DNA of 64,000 bases from Undaria pinnatifida (taxonomy: Eukaryota; Sar; Phaeophyceae; Laminariales; Alariaceae). Of the stretch, positions 1 through 9,540 are shown in pieces. Position 1 is the stretch's first letter. Every line of letters starts with the position of its first letter. The DNA lies in NCBI GenBank assembly GCA_012845835.1, contig JABAKD010000019.1:7398994-7462993 (forward strand), read 5' to 3'. A model generated the notes under the pieces. The model saw only the letters and a list, made by a program, of their open reading frames with translations. It was not told where the DNA came from and ran no database searches. A program made the position numbers and the translations under genes.

Positions 1-1571
1 TTCGATGAGCGACACAAAATCCGGTTTTCGCAGCTCAAATTTCCGATTTTGAGCTGAATTTTTGACACTTGCTTTGGTTTTGAATCGCTTTCGTCCAGAG
101 CTTCAAGCGAAGACCTGAAAAAAAAAACAATTACGTACAATCCGGCTGATTCCCCGATTGGATTTTTTCTGAAACGGTCATAACTTTTTCCGTGTCACAA
201 ATTGTTTTTAGGTCTTGGCTTGAGCCGTTGGGGTATACAAAGACCTAGCTCCATGCAAAATTTCAGTTCGAAAATCATAAAGCTGAGCTGCGAAAAAGCA
301 TTTAACTATGTCGTTCTGCTCTCATCCAGACCAGCTCGAAGCCCGATTCAGATATGCATCCTTAGTCACCTCGCGCCTTTGTGCGTGCGGCTGAGCCCTC
401 GTACGGCCATCGGAGCGGGTGTCGTTTTCAGATGCTCTAAACCACGTTTTATTTTTATTTTTTGTTTCGGAAACCACGTTATATTCATGTTTTTGTTTCA
501 GAAGTCAGTGTAGAATATCCCGTAGAATGTCGGTGTTGCATTTTATATTATGGTATCGAAAGTAGTATACATTTTTTCTTCTTTGGCTGCATGTGGATTT
601 TTCGTCGACTATTAACAGTATTGATTTCCTGGGCGGCTTTTCGCCAAAGTGGGCTCGACCTTGGTGATTTCTTGAGTGGATTTTCGTCACAGGGGGGTCG
701 ACCTTTGTTACACTATAATCAATCAAGAAGAGGTTATGTGATAGATACTAAAACGTGAAAACACCTTTTTTTTCCGTTCCACGGCTATCACACACCCATG
801 TCTCTCCCTACCTACAATCCCCCATGCGGGATGACCGGGTAACGGGACACGAAACGTGTTCGTGGCAGTGTACATTTTTCTGGTGAGGTTTAGTTCTGTT
901 CCGACCCCAGAAATGCGACGAACCACTATCTGACTTCTGAACTCATACATGCCCCACCTTCCGGCACTTTGGCTGCATACTAGCATAATAGTCACCTGCA
1001 TAAGCGCCTTCGTCGGCTTGATGGGGATATTACTACTGTAGTAGTTGGAATATTCGACGAATTGCCCGTCTGCCTTGAATGTATTTGTCTGTTCTGTGCT
1101 CTTGGCACGCATCACTTCTATCTGGCCACGATGCCTCCGCGTTGCTCCTGCACACCCAGGATCTGAAAACATACGAACGTTCGCCAATGTCTTTTGCACA
1201 GAGCGAAACCATTATTATGTGTACAGTAAACACCCAAATGCTAGCCGTTGATCCCGCAGGCCGCAGTTATTCTGCGTTTGGCTATGAACATGTTACCACT
1301 CCTTTAGACACAATTGTCACGAATCAATTCTGGTTGTACTCGAAGGTATCACCGGAGATAGTACAAAGCGGTACATTTCGATACAAGTACTTTTAAACTT
1401 GTTTCAGTCCCGGCCCCTAAAGGTCATTCTATGACCGTCCATTTCGAAAAAGTTTGAGTTGATTTTTTCGAGAGGCTCAAAATTAGTCTTCGAAACGTTG
1501 GTTTTTAGCAGAGCATGCGATTTCTTTGCTCTGTAGTTTTGATGGAGTGAGCGCTCTAACACCATCAAAAC
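1..1571. other. No confident gene; possible 3' part of an LTR element
   Basis: No long ORF is present. An open stretch at 1079-1396 (+) encodes about 105 residues. Its middle (DPAGRSYSAFGYEH) faintly resembles the nucleotide-binding core of HSPA12-type Hsp70 relatives, but the match is too short to call. The segment ends in a purine tract and a TG edge at 1572-1582, so part of it may be the internal 3' region of a decayed LTR retrotransposon. Confidence 0.25.
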
Positions 1572-1990
1572 TGGGGGGTGATGTGAGTCACAGCTCTACG
1601 AACCCAACAATCGACTTGTTGTGCCTATCCGTAACATCTAGAACCGCTGGGAACGTTCCGTGAGTTCTCCTCGGAATATTGTCCTCGGAGCGATGTCTCT
1701 GTCCCCAAGGCACCGAGCCACAAGGAAAAGATTTAACGTCCCGAGGCACCTAGAAGAGTATTTTATGTGTCTTCCTCGGCACGTTGTCCCTTTCGTCCGA
1801 GGGTGACGCGAGTGCCCTCGCACACCTCTCACTTTACACTTCCGCCTCCACTCATCCTGAGATAACCGAGACTCTTTACGAAGTTCTCTGTCTGCCCGGT
1901 GTTTGTGCACACTGCCCCATTCTGCGGCCGGTGCCTTTGAGGAACGCTACGAGGTCACCAGCGTTGGAGTTTCGTCCCTTCCTGCGGTGT
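1572..1990 (+). repeat. LTR-like edge with polypurine tract
   Basis: A G-run followed by TGA (1573-1581) directly precedes TGTGAG at 1582. The intact Ty3/gypsy element at 25-32 kb has the same arrangement: a purine/G tract, then TGA, then an LTR starting TGTGG. This suggests a polypurine tract and the start of a 3' LTR or solo LTR. The right edge is not defined, no partner LTR was found in the window, and 1990 is only an outer limit. Confidence 0.3.
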
Positions 1991-2016
1991 TTGAGAAACC
2001 GTACCCTTAACCTTTA

Positions 2017-2135
2017 CCAAAGAAGACCAGGCCCAATCAATGCATAAGCGGCCAGTCTATCTACTAGACCACAAATTCACATTGACTGTGTGGTATTCCT
2101 AGCGGTTTTCATCGTCTCCGTCTTTTTTTAGTATA
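2017..2135 (-). repeat. SINE-A copy, truncated (tRNA-derived)
   Basis: On the minus strand this carries the SINE-A 5' part: the short conserved leader, the palindrome around the CACAGTC-like core, and the box A segment TGGTCTAGTAGATAG. The box B end is degraded and there is no clear A tail. It is recognised by alignment to the better copies at 3361-3520 and 46259-46400. Confidence 0.55.
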
Positions 2136-2407
2136 CTACAAGGGGCTACGCCGGCGGCCTGGACGGCCGCCGGTCGCAGCGCAGGATAGTAAATATTAAG
2201 AGGGTAAGAAGTGATGCCAACAGTTAGACGAAGTTTGTTAATTCATATATGGGAGATACTGGAAAGGGAAAATGCCGACAAATTTTTCCCGATTTCCCGT
2301 GTGCGGCGAAACAATGCGAGAAGGCAGCTTGGAAATTATGGGAGAGCATGGCGGTTCACCCCAGCTGGGTGACGCTCTCCGTTGCTACTCAGAAAGGCGC
2401 GGCCACA

Positions 2408-2851
2408 GCTGCTGCTGTGCATATACAATTTGTAGCTTCGTGATGCTGCTGTGCATATACCATTTGTAGCTTCGTCATGCTGCTGTGCATACACCATTTG
2501 TAGCTTCGTCATGCTGCAGGCTCATCATAGCTTCAGCTACTGCTGTACATCATGTACATGTACGTGCTGCTGTAGACTACCGGGGGTTCAAAAATATTGA
2601 GAGTTCGCAGTTCTCCACGACGCCTAGCTGCTGCTGTGCATATACCATTTGTTGCTTCGTGATTCTGCTGTGCATATACCATTTGTAGCTTCGTGATGCT
2701 GCTGTGCATATACCATTTGTAGCTTCGTGATGCTGCAGGCTCATTATAGCTTCAGCTACTGCTGTACATCATGTACATGTATACGTGCTGCTGTAGACTA
2801 CCGGGGGTTCAAAAATATTGAGAGTTCGCAGTTCTCCACTACGCCTGGGTG
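2408..2851. repeat. Tandem duplication of ~219 bp with internal CTG-rich repeats
   Basis: Two head-to-tail units (2408-2626 and 2627-about 2851) differ at few bases. Each starts with three ~36-bp subrepeats containing CTGCTGTGCATATACCATT and ends with a shared non-repetitive part (CCGGGGGTTCAAAAATATTG). The short ORFs across it follow the repeat and do not look like genes. Confidence 0.85.
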
Positions 2852-2859
2852 GCATGTGT

Positions 2860-3340
2860 TCTCGGGGATTACGAACTTTTCTTCCCCCGATCCTAGCACA
2901 AACCTCGCTTAGTGGCCTTTACAATGGCGACGCCGGCCAGGTAATCGACCCCCCCCCGTGTGTCGGAGGTCAGAGAACACGTACCGAAGAAATAACGCGA
3001 AGACATTAGCCCTGTGTGCAGACTACGCACCAAACGTCTCACAGGGCACGATTTTTCGGAGATCTCGTCGTAGATCTCGACGTCGAGGCCTCGCGCGCGC
3101 GCTACGGCGCCGAGCAGGCGGATTAGCTGAGCCGGTGGTTGCAGGCGAGGCGGGGGCACGCCTCAGCGAAGAAACCTCGCGGAAAGGCGGTCAGAGGCGG
3201 GAGATATCCGCAGACGTAAGGATGTGCATATGTGATAAGCGAACTAAGATATATAGATTTATATATAAGACAGTATCAATGTTTTTTTTCATGAGGCCTC
3301 CATTTCCACACTAACGAAGATATTCTCTTCGGGAGACTGA
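2860..3340. other. No supported gene; GC-rich segment
   Basis: An ORF at 2958-3314 (+) of about 118 codons is very Arg/Ala-rich because of CGTCG and GGCGGG composition. No family is recognised. Near 3291-3320 there is a short match to the GAGGCCTCCATTTCCACACTAAC segment of repeat R3. Confidence 0.4.
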
Positions 3341-3360
3341 TTCATTGCTTGTTGTATGAT

Positions 3361-3520
3361 CATTTTTTTTCCCCGATGACACCTGGATTCGAACCAACGA
3401 ACACCAGGCTCATGAGCGGACAGTATATCTACTAGAAGATCACAAAGTCACAGCGGTGACTCTGTGGCGTTCTGCTCAGCGCTTCTCACCGTCTACTTTT
3501 TTTTATAGGGTATCGAAGCT
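3361..3520 (-). repeat. SINE-A copy (tRNA-derived SINE)
   Basis: Read on the minus strand, this has a leader (GACGGTGAGAAGCGCTGAGC), a palindromic block, a tRNA-like box A segment, a box B segment (GGTTCGAATCC) and an A tail, seen as a T run at about 3362-3370 on the plus strand. These are the hallmarks of a polymerase III transcribed SINE with an internal promoter. It lies 20 bp from the next copy. Confidence 0.8.
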
Positions 3521-3538
3521 TTTTCTATTATGAGCATC

Positions 3539-3655
3539 ATTTTTTTTTCCCGATGGCACCGGGATTCGAACCTACGTACACCAGGCTAAGAAGCGGACTG
3601 TCTATCCACTAGACCACAAAATCACAGCAGTGACTATGGTCTAGTGGACAGTCCT
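3539..3655 (-). repeat. SINE-A copy, joined head-to-head to repeat R3
   Basis: The box A segment (TGGTCTAGTGGATAGAC), box B (GGTTCGAATCC) and terminal A run are all visible on the minus strand. The upstream side continues into a second, inverted TGGTCTAGTGGACAG, so the tRNA-like heads form a hairpin where SINE-A meets repeat R3. The same junction recurs at 58.1 kb. Confidence 0.8.
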
Positions 3656-4415
3656 TGACCTATATCTTACAAATAATATCGATGCCCTGAGCGGCCTCCA
3701 TTTTTCTTGTTTTTTCCCACACTACCTTTGAGACATTGTCCTCTCCGGACAGCTGAACGGGGGGCTCGGATGCCCGAAACAGCACTTCTCAGCGCTTCTC
3801 AGATTTTGAGTTCTTTCACAAAGCATACCACGTAGTAAGTTGAGTTTCATTCATTCAATCGGTCGTACTCGCAGCTGGCGTTTACAATTTTTATGAAATA
3901 CCACGTACGTAGTACCAGTACTACACCAGGTTTGTACATACCAGATACTACGGTGTTGGATCACAACGCACGCCCAGCTCCGATCAGTCCAGCTATAAAT
4001 AGCCCAGCAGCGCGGCGTAGCGCCGTGCCGAGCCGTGCCGTGCGATGCCGTGCGCTGCGGTGCTGTGTCGTGCTGTGCTTTCTTTCGAACATAGAGCAGT
4101 GCCGGGTAGAGTACGTGTTGTTGCGTACTTTTCTGTTCGCTTCTTGTTCATACATTCGATCTCTCACGGCCCCCCTGTTTTCCCCCCCGCGCACCCGTAC
4201 TGCCGATCAGAACGTGACACCGCCAACAAGAACACAGCACAGAAAAGGCAATTTGCTCTGCACAAGCAGCCCTTGGCATTATCAAATAATTGTTCGCACC
4301 AAATCATGGGCCAGTTCTTTCTGCCCCTTTTACATGTTTCAGTTGCATTCTACCTTGCGCGAACGTAGCCGGCGGTGTCAGCCGCCCGTGGAGCGGAGCC
4401 CTTGTATAAATCGAT
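3640..4415 (+). repeat. Composite repeat R3, longest copy
   Basis: This matches segments at 49225-49558, 57745-58020 and 58165-58860. Shared landmarks in order: CTGAGCGGCCTCC; CTCTCCGGACAGCTGA; CTCGGATGCCCGAAACAGC; a TACACCAGGTTTGTACATACC block; a TATA-like AGCTATAAATAGCCCAGCAG; a GTGCCGTGCG-rich stretch; ACCGATCAGAACGTG; and a GC-rich hairpin near 4360-4400. No conserved ORF runs through the copies, so it looks non-coding and may be a non-autonomous element. The TATA-like block could be a promoter, but nothing proves it. Confidence 0.65.
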
Positions 4416-5115
4416 AATTGTTCTCGCTCGTCTACTGTCCAAGCAAAATATTGTTGTGTCCGTTGTCCAGGGTGTGATTCCTTCACAGACCCCAGTACGT
4501 ACGGGTACGAGTCATTCAAAAAATTATACCCAGTTCCAAGTGTAGCAATCGTCAGCGCAATCCACCTATCGCAGCAGCGTATGCGATGAGGAAGAGATGG
4601 CCCGGAAGCCGCTCGTTAGGCTCATTCCCGCCCGGTACCTGTTCAACAAAACAAACAGACGGGGATGTGTATACATATGAAGTAGGGGGCTTACGGATTG
4701 ACGATAGATATGACGATAGATATTTCTATGTCGCGCTTCGCAACGACACAAAAAATGGATGACAACAGAACAGCAAGGTCGATCAGTACGAGGCCTTTTT
4801 GAAGACATATCCCGGATTGACATCGACATAATACTGGACAGGTGGAAATATAGCGTTTGCATCACGGCGAATCAGAGGAAGACCTTATTATATTACGAGT
4901 ACGTGGATGCAGGTGGTAAGGCGGCTGCACAACATTCAGTCTTGCTCGTCAACTTAATTTCTGCTCATAAGCAATAAAGCAACTGCCGGTGGCACGTTTG
5001 TCCACAAGGTTGCGCTAGTTTTCTAGACAGCCGAAAGAATACCAATCGGACGAAGAAAAAAATAAAGCTACTGTATCAATTGTTCCATCCGAACCTCGGC
5101 AGTTCCACAGGACAT
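4416..5115. other. Intergenic, nothing recognised
   Basis: There are only short ORFs without recognisable motifs and no clear repeat. It lies downstream of the minus-strand gene that ends at 5116. Confidence 0.5.
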
Positions 5116-6834
5116 TCAGGGCAACCTCCACGCAGCGCGATCCACCACCACCTCGGCAACAAAGGTTATGGCTACTTTGGCTGAAGTTCTACCAGTAGTA
5201 GTGGCCCAGGTAACAACAACGGTGCGTAATTCTGTAATAGCCGCCCGCATTCCAGCATGAACTTAATAGCGCTATTAATAACGTCACTCGAAAGCGATGA
5301 CGGCCGTCATACCTGGCGTGGTAAAATCTACTGTTGAGCATTACGTCCACCATGGACACGGCATGAAGGGATGCCAATGACACCAAGAGCTGGCCGTATT
5401 GAAGCGAAGGGGAAGGACCGCAAGTCGCCATTGCGAATACCTGGGGAAAGCGACAAAAATACGAGAAATAAGGTCGTCGGGACAGTAAGGTCATTGGGAT
5501 AGTGTCCAGTATGGCAGCGCCGGCTGCCCTCGTGGTAAGTGGTCACACAACAGATATCTGGCGTTCGTTTGTTTATCCTGAAGTTAGTAAGTATCACGAT
5601 CTTGGTACGCAAAGTTTCGCTCACCTGGGAAGACCACGACAAGAGAAATATCGGACTGAAAAGGCAGCGCAGCCTCACTGCCGCCAGTGTGAAGGACAAT
5701 AGCAGAAGTTCAGATCCACTGAGCGCCAACAGATAGCTGCGTCCAGACGGAACCTGATTCGGGGTGTTGCGCATGTGAGAAATGGGGTCCTGGGATGGAT
5801 GAAGGTAAGGGGTACAAAGTGTGAATACACTCCTTTTCATTGCGCTGCCAAACACACCAGTACGCTACAAGTTACCAATACTATACGACCTAAAGACGAT
5901 ATATCCACTGGCGTATTCTCCGGCCAACAGCAACGTTTCGCCACGCCATGTAAACGAAAACAAATTTGGAGCACATCATGTAACACATACCTCGCAGAGA
6001 AAAGCCACTGGCAGTAGTGCTCGGAGAGCGGGAACCAGGTGAGAAGACATGGAGTGCTGGCGGGTGAGCGGCGACAACGAACCGAAAACCAGAGCACGTC
6101 AGTCGTTTTCGTCGTCTTAAGTAGTGGACAGTCTAAAGGTGACAACTCATAAAAGGCTTGTATCGATATTACAAGCTGCAAAGGGCGTAGCAGGTACTCC
6201 CCACGGGTTAAAAGCTGGCGGAATTCACCTTATATTGGTGGTTGGAGGTGCAGAACATTTGCATGAGAAAGCTGTACCACAGGCAAGCCGGGAGCCAGTG
6301 GGGTGCCCATTCGCCGATTAACGACACAAGGTACCTGCGAGGAAACAGCACAGGGCGAATATTAGTGGACGAAGACAAACGAAGCACATTCTAAACGGTT
6401 GGTTGACGAACGGGCTCACCGCCCAGCAAAATGTGGACCATGCTAGCCGGTCGCACAACGCGGGCGATGAGTGAGGAGCGAGCCGATGGGCAAGCTGCCG
6501 GCACCGCTAGTAGCTCTGGTCGAAAATCGGGGTTACATCCCAGTTGCGAAACGCGTCCGGGGCTGAGAAGCGTCTTGACCTTCCAAACTAAAATTCCACG
6601 GCGGTTAAATATTCTCGACCCTTATGTTTATTCAGCACTCACTGAAAGCAGTACGGGAAGAGGAAGCAGACGACGACGTGAATGCTGCCCGTCGCTTCCT
6701 TCAGCGCAAGAGAGTGAACTCGAAGCCCAAGCAAAAACAGCCAAGACATGGTCATGACGAGCACGCTCAACAGGAACACCCCAGAGGATGCTATAAGTGA
6801 CAGGATGGACAGGACGCGCCCAACCAGGTGCAAT
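5116..6834 (-). CDS. Spliced gene 1: unknown multi-pass membrane protein (5' end unresolved)
   Basis: No family is recognised. Five exons are inferred on the minus strand: 6834-6643, 5990-5858, 5789-5625, 5440-5313 and 5188-5116 (stop TGA). Donors are GTGAGT, GTGTGT, GTGAGC and GTATGA. Acceptors include TTTTCTCTGCGAG, CTTCATCCATCCCAG and GTCGCTTTCCCCAG. Codon phases agree at all four junctions (2/1, 0/0, 0/0, 2/1), giving at least 229 residues without a stop. Exon 1 is strongly hydrophobic (VLSILSLIASSGVFLLSVLV, then MSWLFLLGL), and exons 2, 3 and 4 each add a hydrophobic segment, so the product is probably polytopic. Introns are short (68, 124, 184 and 652 nt). The acceptor of exon 1 is weak and no start codon is assigned, so more exons may lie toward 7.1 kb. 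The last exon could instead end at 5189. Confidence 0.4.
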
Positions 6835-7255
6835 CTGTTTCGTCGCAGACATGGCGAGATCGCGGCGGGGTTTGCACCAACGTCACACAAACAGCAACAA
6901 AATGGTTCCCCTCATGCTACGGGTCAGATTCAGCACCACCAGATTAACATCATCAACCGTACGGACGGACGTGCAGCAGGTTCAAAACGTGGTGTGCGCC
7001 TGGATTCGAGTACACGCCGTTCTAACAACGCTAAAAACGCACGTGGGGCGAACGGCGTTCGTTCATCCACATAATACTAAGCCTTGATATGATGGAAGAC
7101 ACGGGATAGGTCGGGTATTGCTGGGCCCTGGCCTCTCCAGCCCATACATGAGTAGGTCAGTCAAAGTCAAGACGGGGTCTTGTCGGTTCGCCACCGTGTC
7201 CCAAGATTAGTACGCAAGCTTCGTCGCCCAAATAGGCGTAAGGACTGTAGTACTG
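6835..7255. other. Possible upstream exon region of gene 1
   Basis: This is non-repetitive DNA between gene 1 and the first minisatellite. ORFs exist on both strands but none shows a family motif. If gene 1 has further 5' exons they should be here. Confidence 0.3.
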
Positions 7256-7610
7256 AAAATTACCAGGTTTCTCTACGGTGCGGTTTTTCCTATCGATTCG
7301 GTGCGGATCGGGGCGGCTAACCGCACCGAACCGCACCGTAGGATTTTGGCCCTCTTCAAAACCGAACCGCATCTCACCGTAGGATTCCTGATTTCTGAAA
7401 ACCGCACCGAACCGCACCGTACGATACATGAAAACACCGAACCGCACCGTAGCATTTACGATTTTTGAAAACCGCACCAAACCACACCGTAGGCTTTTCT
7501 ATTTTTCAAAGCCGCACCGGCCCACCGCACCGTAAGATTCCCGATTTATTAAAACCGCACCGAACCGCACCGTAAGAATGCCATCGAAACCGCACCGCAC
7601 CGTGTGCATC
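7256..7610. repeat. Minisatellite 1, AACCGCACCG-type
   Basis: Irregular units of about 30-60 bp are built from AAACCGCACCGAACCGCACC followed by GTAGGATT and a short variable spacer such as TTCGAATTT or CTGATTTCTG. The ORFs on the complementary strand, with runs like YGAVRCGF, are by-products of the repeat. A sister array lies at 8880-9480. Confidence 0.85.
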
Positions 7611-8500
7611 AAGCCAAAAACCGGTAGACCGGTTATTTAGCGGGGCAGTTAACTTGAAACCGTAGAAAACCCGCGGTGCTATCGGCCGCGGAACGGTGCT
7701 ATAGGGTCACGGCTTCGCACGGTTCACCACGTTTTCTGCACGGTTTCGTGTCTAAAGTCAGAAGTGTCCCCGCTAGCTTGGTTGACCGAATGGTATTTCA
7801 TGTTTTAATTATTGCATTAATACTGATACATGCAAATATCACATTTTAATATTTACTACTCGTATTATAAGTATATACGTGGTAGTATATTATATATTTT
7901 ATATTTATATTCGGAGTGATTATTATACTAATATATATATATATATACTTCGGAGTATTATTTATCAGCTAAAAATGTTTAGGTTAATATATATTTATTG
8001 CGTATTGAATATTATTTGTGTTTTACTGCCGTTTGTTGTTTCTCTCTCGACTTTGCGTAGGAACTAAACAAGATTCATGTATACCTGGTACATGCATATG
8101 TATCTGGCACGAATTAAGCTGCCTACAACACACCGAGCATTTATTTGTCAAACGCTGATCCAATAAAAAAATCACGGAGCATCTTCCTTCCCAGGCACGC
8201 GCCACCGACTACCTAATGCTTGCTCAGTGCGGTGTGAGTGGTGCATCGACACGGCACAACAATCGCTGAGAGCACGGACCGAGATAATCGAGAGGTGTAG
8301 CTAGAGTATGACGCGGCTGAGCGGTGTTGGGGTGTGCCTGCGGGCCCCGCTGCTACGATGGTGCTCTCTCGTCCGCTTGATGTCGTGGAGAATGCGTTGG
8401 CTACTCGCCGTACTCGCGCTCGTGCGCTATGCATGCTGGTATCATCATAGACCGTGAGAGCAGGACAGCTAACTCGTGTATCATTTCAATTCCAGCACAC
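7611..8500. other. AT-rich spacer, no gene seen
   Basis: Between 7800 and 8000 the DNA is very AT-rich, with TATATATA tracts and repeated CTTCGGAGTATTA/TTCGGAGTGATTA motifs. No ORF of interest and no clear element ends were found. Confidence 0.5.
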
Positions 8501-8526
8501 CGTGATAGCAGCAGCAGCAGCACACT

Positions 8527-8808
8527 ATGAGGCCGCCGTGGTCTAAGTGTCGGGCGCCGGGCGTGCTCAGAGCGGAGAGCTCCTGCGCGGCGGCGACGTA
8601 CGCTGAGCGCAGCAGCAGCATCACACGAGGGGAAATGCGAAGCTGGTCCCGAAATTTAAAAAAGCAAAAACAGAAGCTGTTGTTGCTATTGCCGGTACTG
8701 GTACTGGTGCTGCTTTTGTTATTGTGGCTGAAGCGGATGCTGCCGCATGCTGCCGCCACCTGTGCTGCTGCTTGCTGTGGTGGGATAGCTGCGACGGCAC
8801 TGCGGTGA
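8527..8808 (+). CDS. Doubtful small ORF with Leu-rich hydrophobic segment
   Basis: An ATG ORF of 93 codons contains LLLLLPVLVLVLLLLLWLKR, a possible membrane span. The hydrophobic stretch comes from a TTGTTGCTATTG/CTGGTACTGGTG microsatellite, and flanking CAG/GCTGCTG repeats continue on both sides. There are no neighbours that suggest a function. It may be a chance ORF through simple repeats. Confidence 0.12.
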   Translation: MRPPWSKCRAPGVLRAESSCAAATYAERSSSITRGEMRSWSRNLKKQKQKLLLLLPVLVLVLLLLLWLKRMLPHAAATCAAACCGGIAATALR

Positions 8809-8879
8809 ACTCTGCCCCCGCCGCCGTTGCTTGGCTGCCATTGGTACTCGTACCTGGTACGCTGCGTACGCTGTGTTAA

Positions 8880-9480
8880 AAAATGCGTCAGAAACCGTAC
8901 GAAACCGCGGTTTGTACGGTTTATTCATCCGGTGCACCGTAAATAAACGGCGGTTTCGTTAATGCCCCCAGAAAAGCTTGACAACCGTACGAAACCGCGG
9001 GTTTGTACGGTTTATTGATACGGTTCACCGTAGGGAAAGCACGTTTGTATACGGTCTTTCCTACGGGGATTGGCCCCGCACCGTAGCAAAACCGTTCGAC
9101 GGGGAACCGCACCGAACAGCACGGGAGGATTTATCACAGCACAGAACCGCACCGTAAGATTTGCTGTATATGAAAACCGCACCGAACCGCACCGTAGGAT
9201 TCCTGATCCCTGAAAACCGCACCGAACCCCACCGTAGGATACATTAAAACACCGAACCGCACCGTAGCATTTACGGTTTTTGAAAACCGCACCGAACCGC
9301 ACCGTAGGATTTTCGAATTTTCAAAACTGCTCCGAGCAGCACCGTAGGATATATCACAGCACCGAACCGCACCGTAGGATTTACAAAATCCGAAAACCGC
9401 ACCGAGCCGCACCGTAAGATTTCCGCTTTCTTAAAAGCGCACCCAACCGGACCGTAGGATTTTGGATTTGAAAAAAACGC
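8880..9480. repeat. Minisatellite 2, AACCGCACCG-type
   Basis: At least eight units of AAAACCGCACCGAACCGCAC plus CGTAGGATT run through 9060-9480. A related degenerate part (8885-9060) contains CGTACGAAACCGCGG and GTTTGTACGGTTTATT twice. Composition and motif match minisatellite 1, about 1.3 kb upstream. Confidence 0.85.
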
Positions 9481-9540
9481 ACCGTGCACAGACGGATAAC
9501 CGTAAAGAACCCTGAAAGCTACATCCATGTCGCCAATATA

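Noticed and set aside
3995-4010. TATAAATA block as a promoter of a gene at 4.0 kb
   Set aside because: It belongs to repeat R3, and no coding region follows it in any copy.
7157-9528. Minus-strand ORFs rich in YGAVRCGF / RCGSVRF
   Set aside because: They translate the AACCGCACCG minisatellites in several frames; no protein family is involved.
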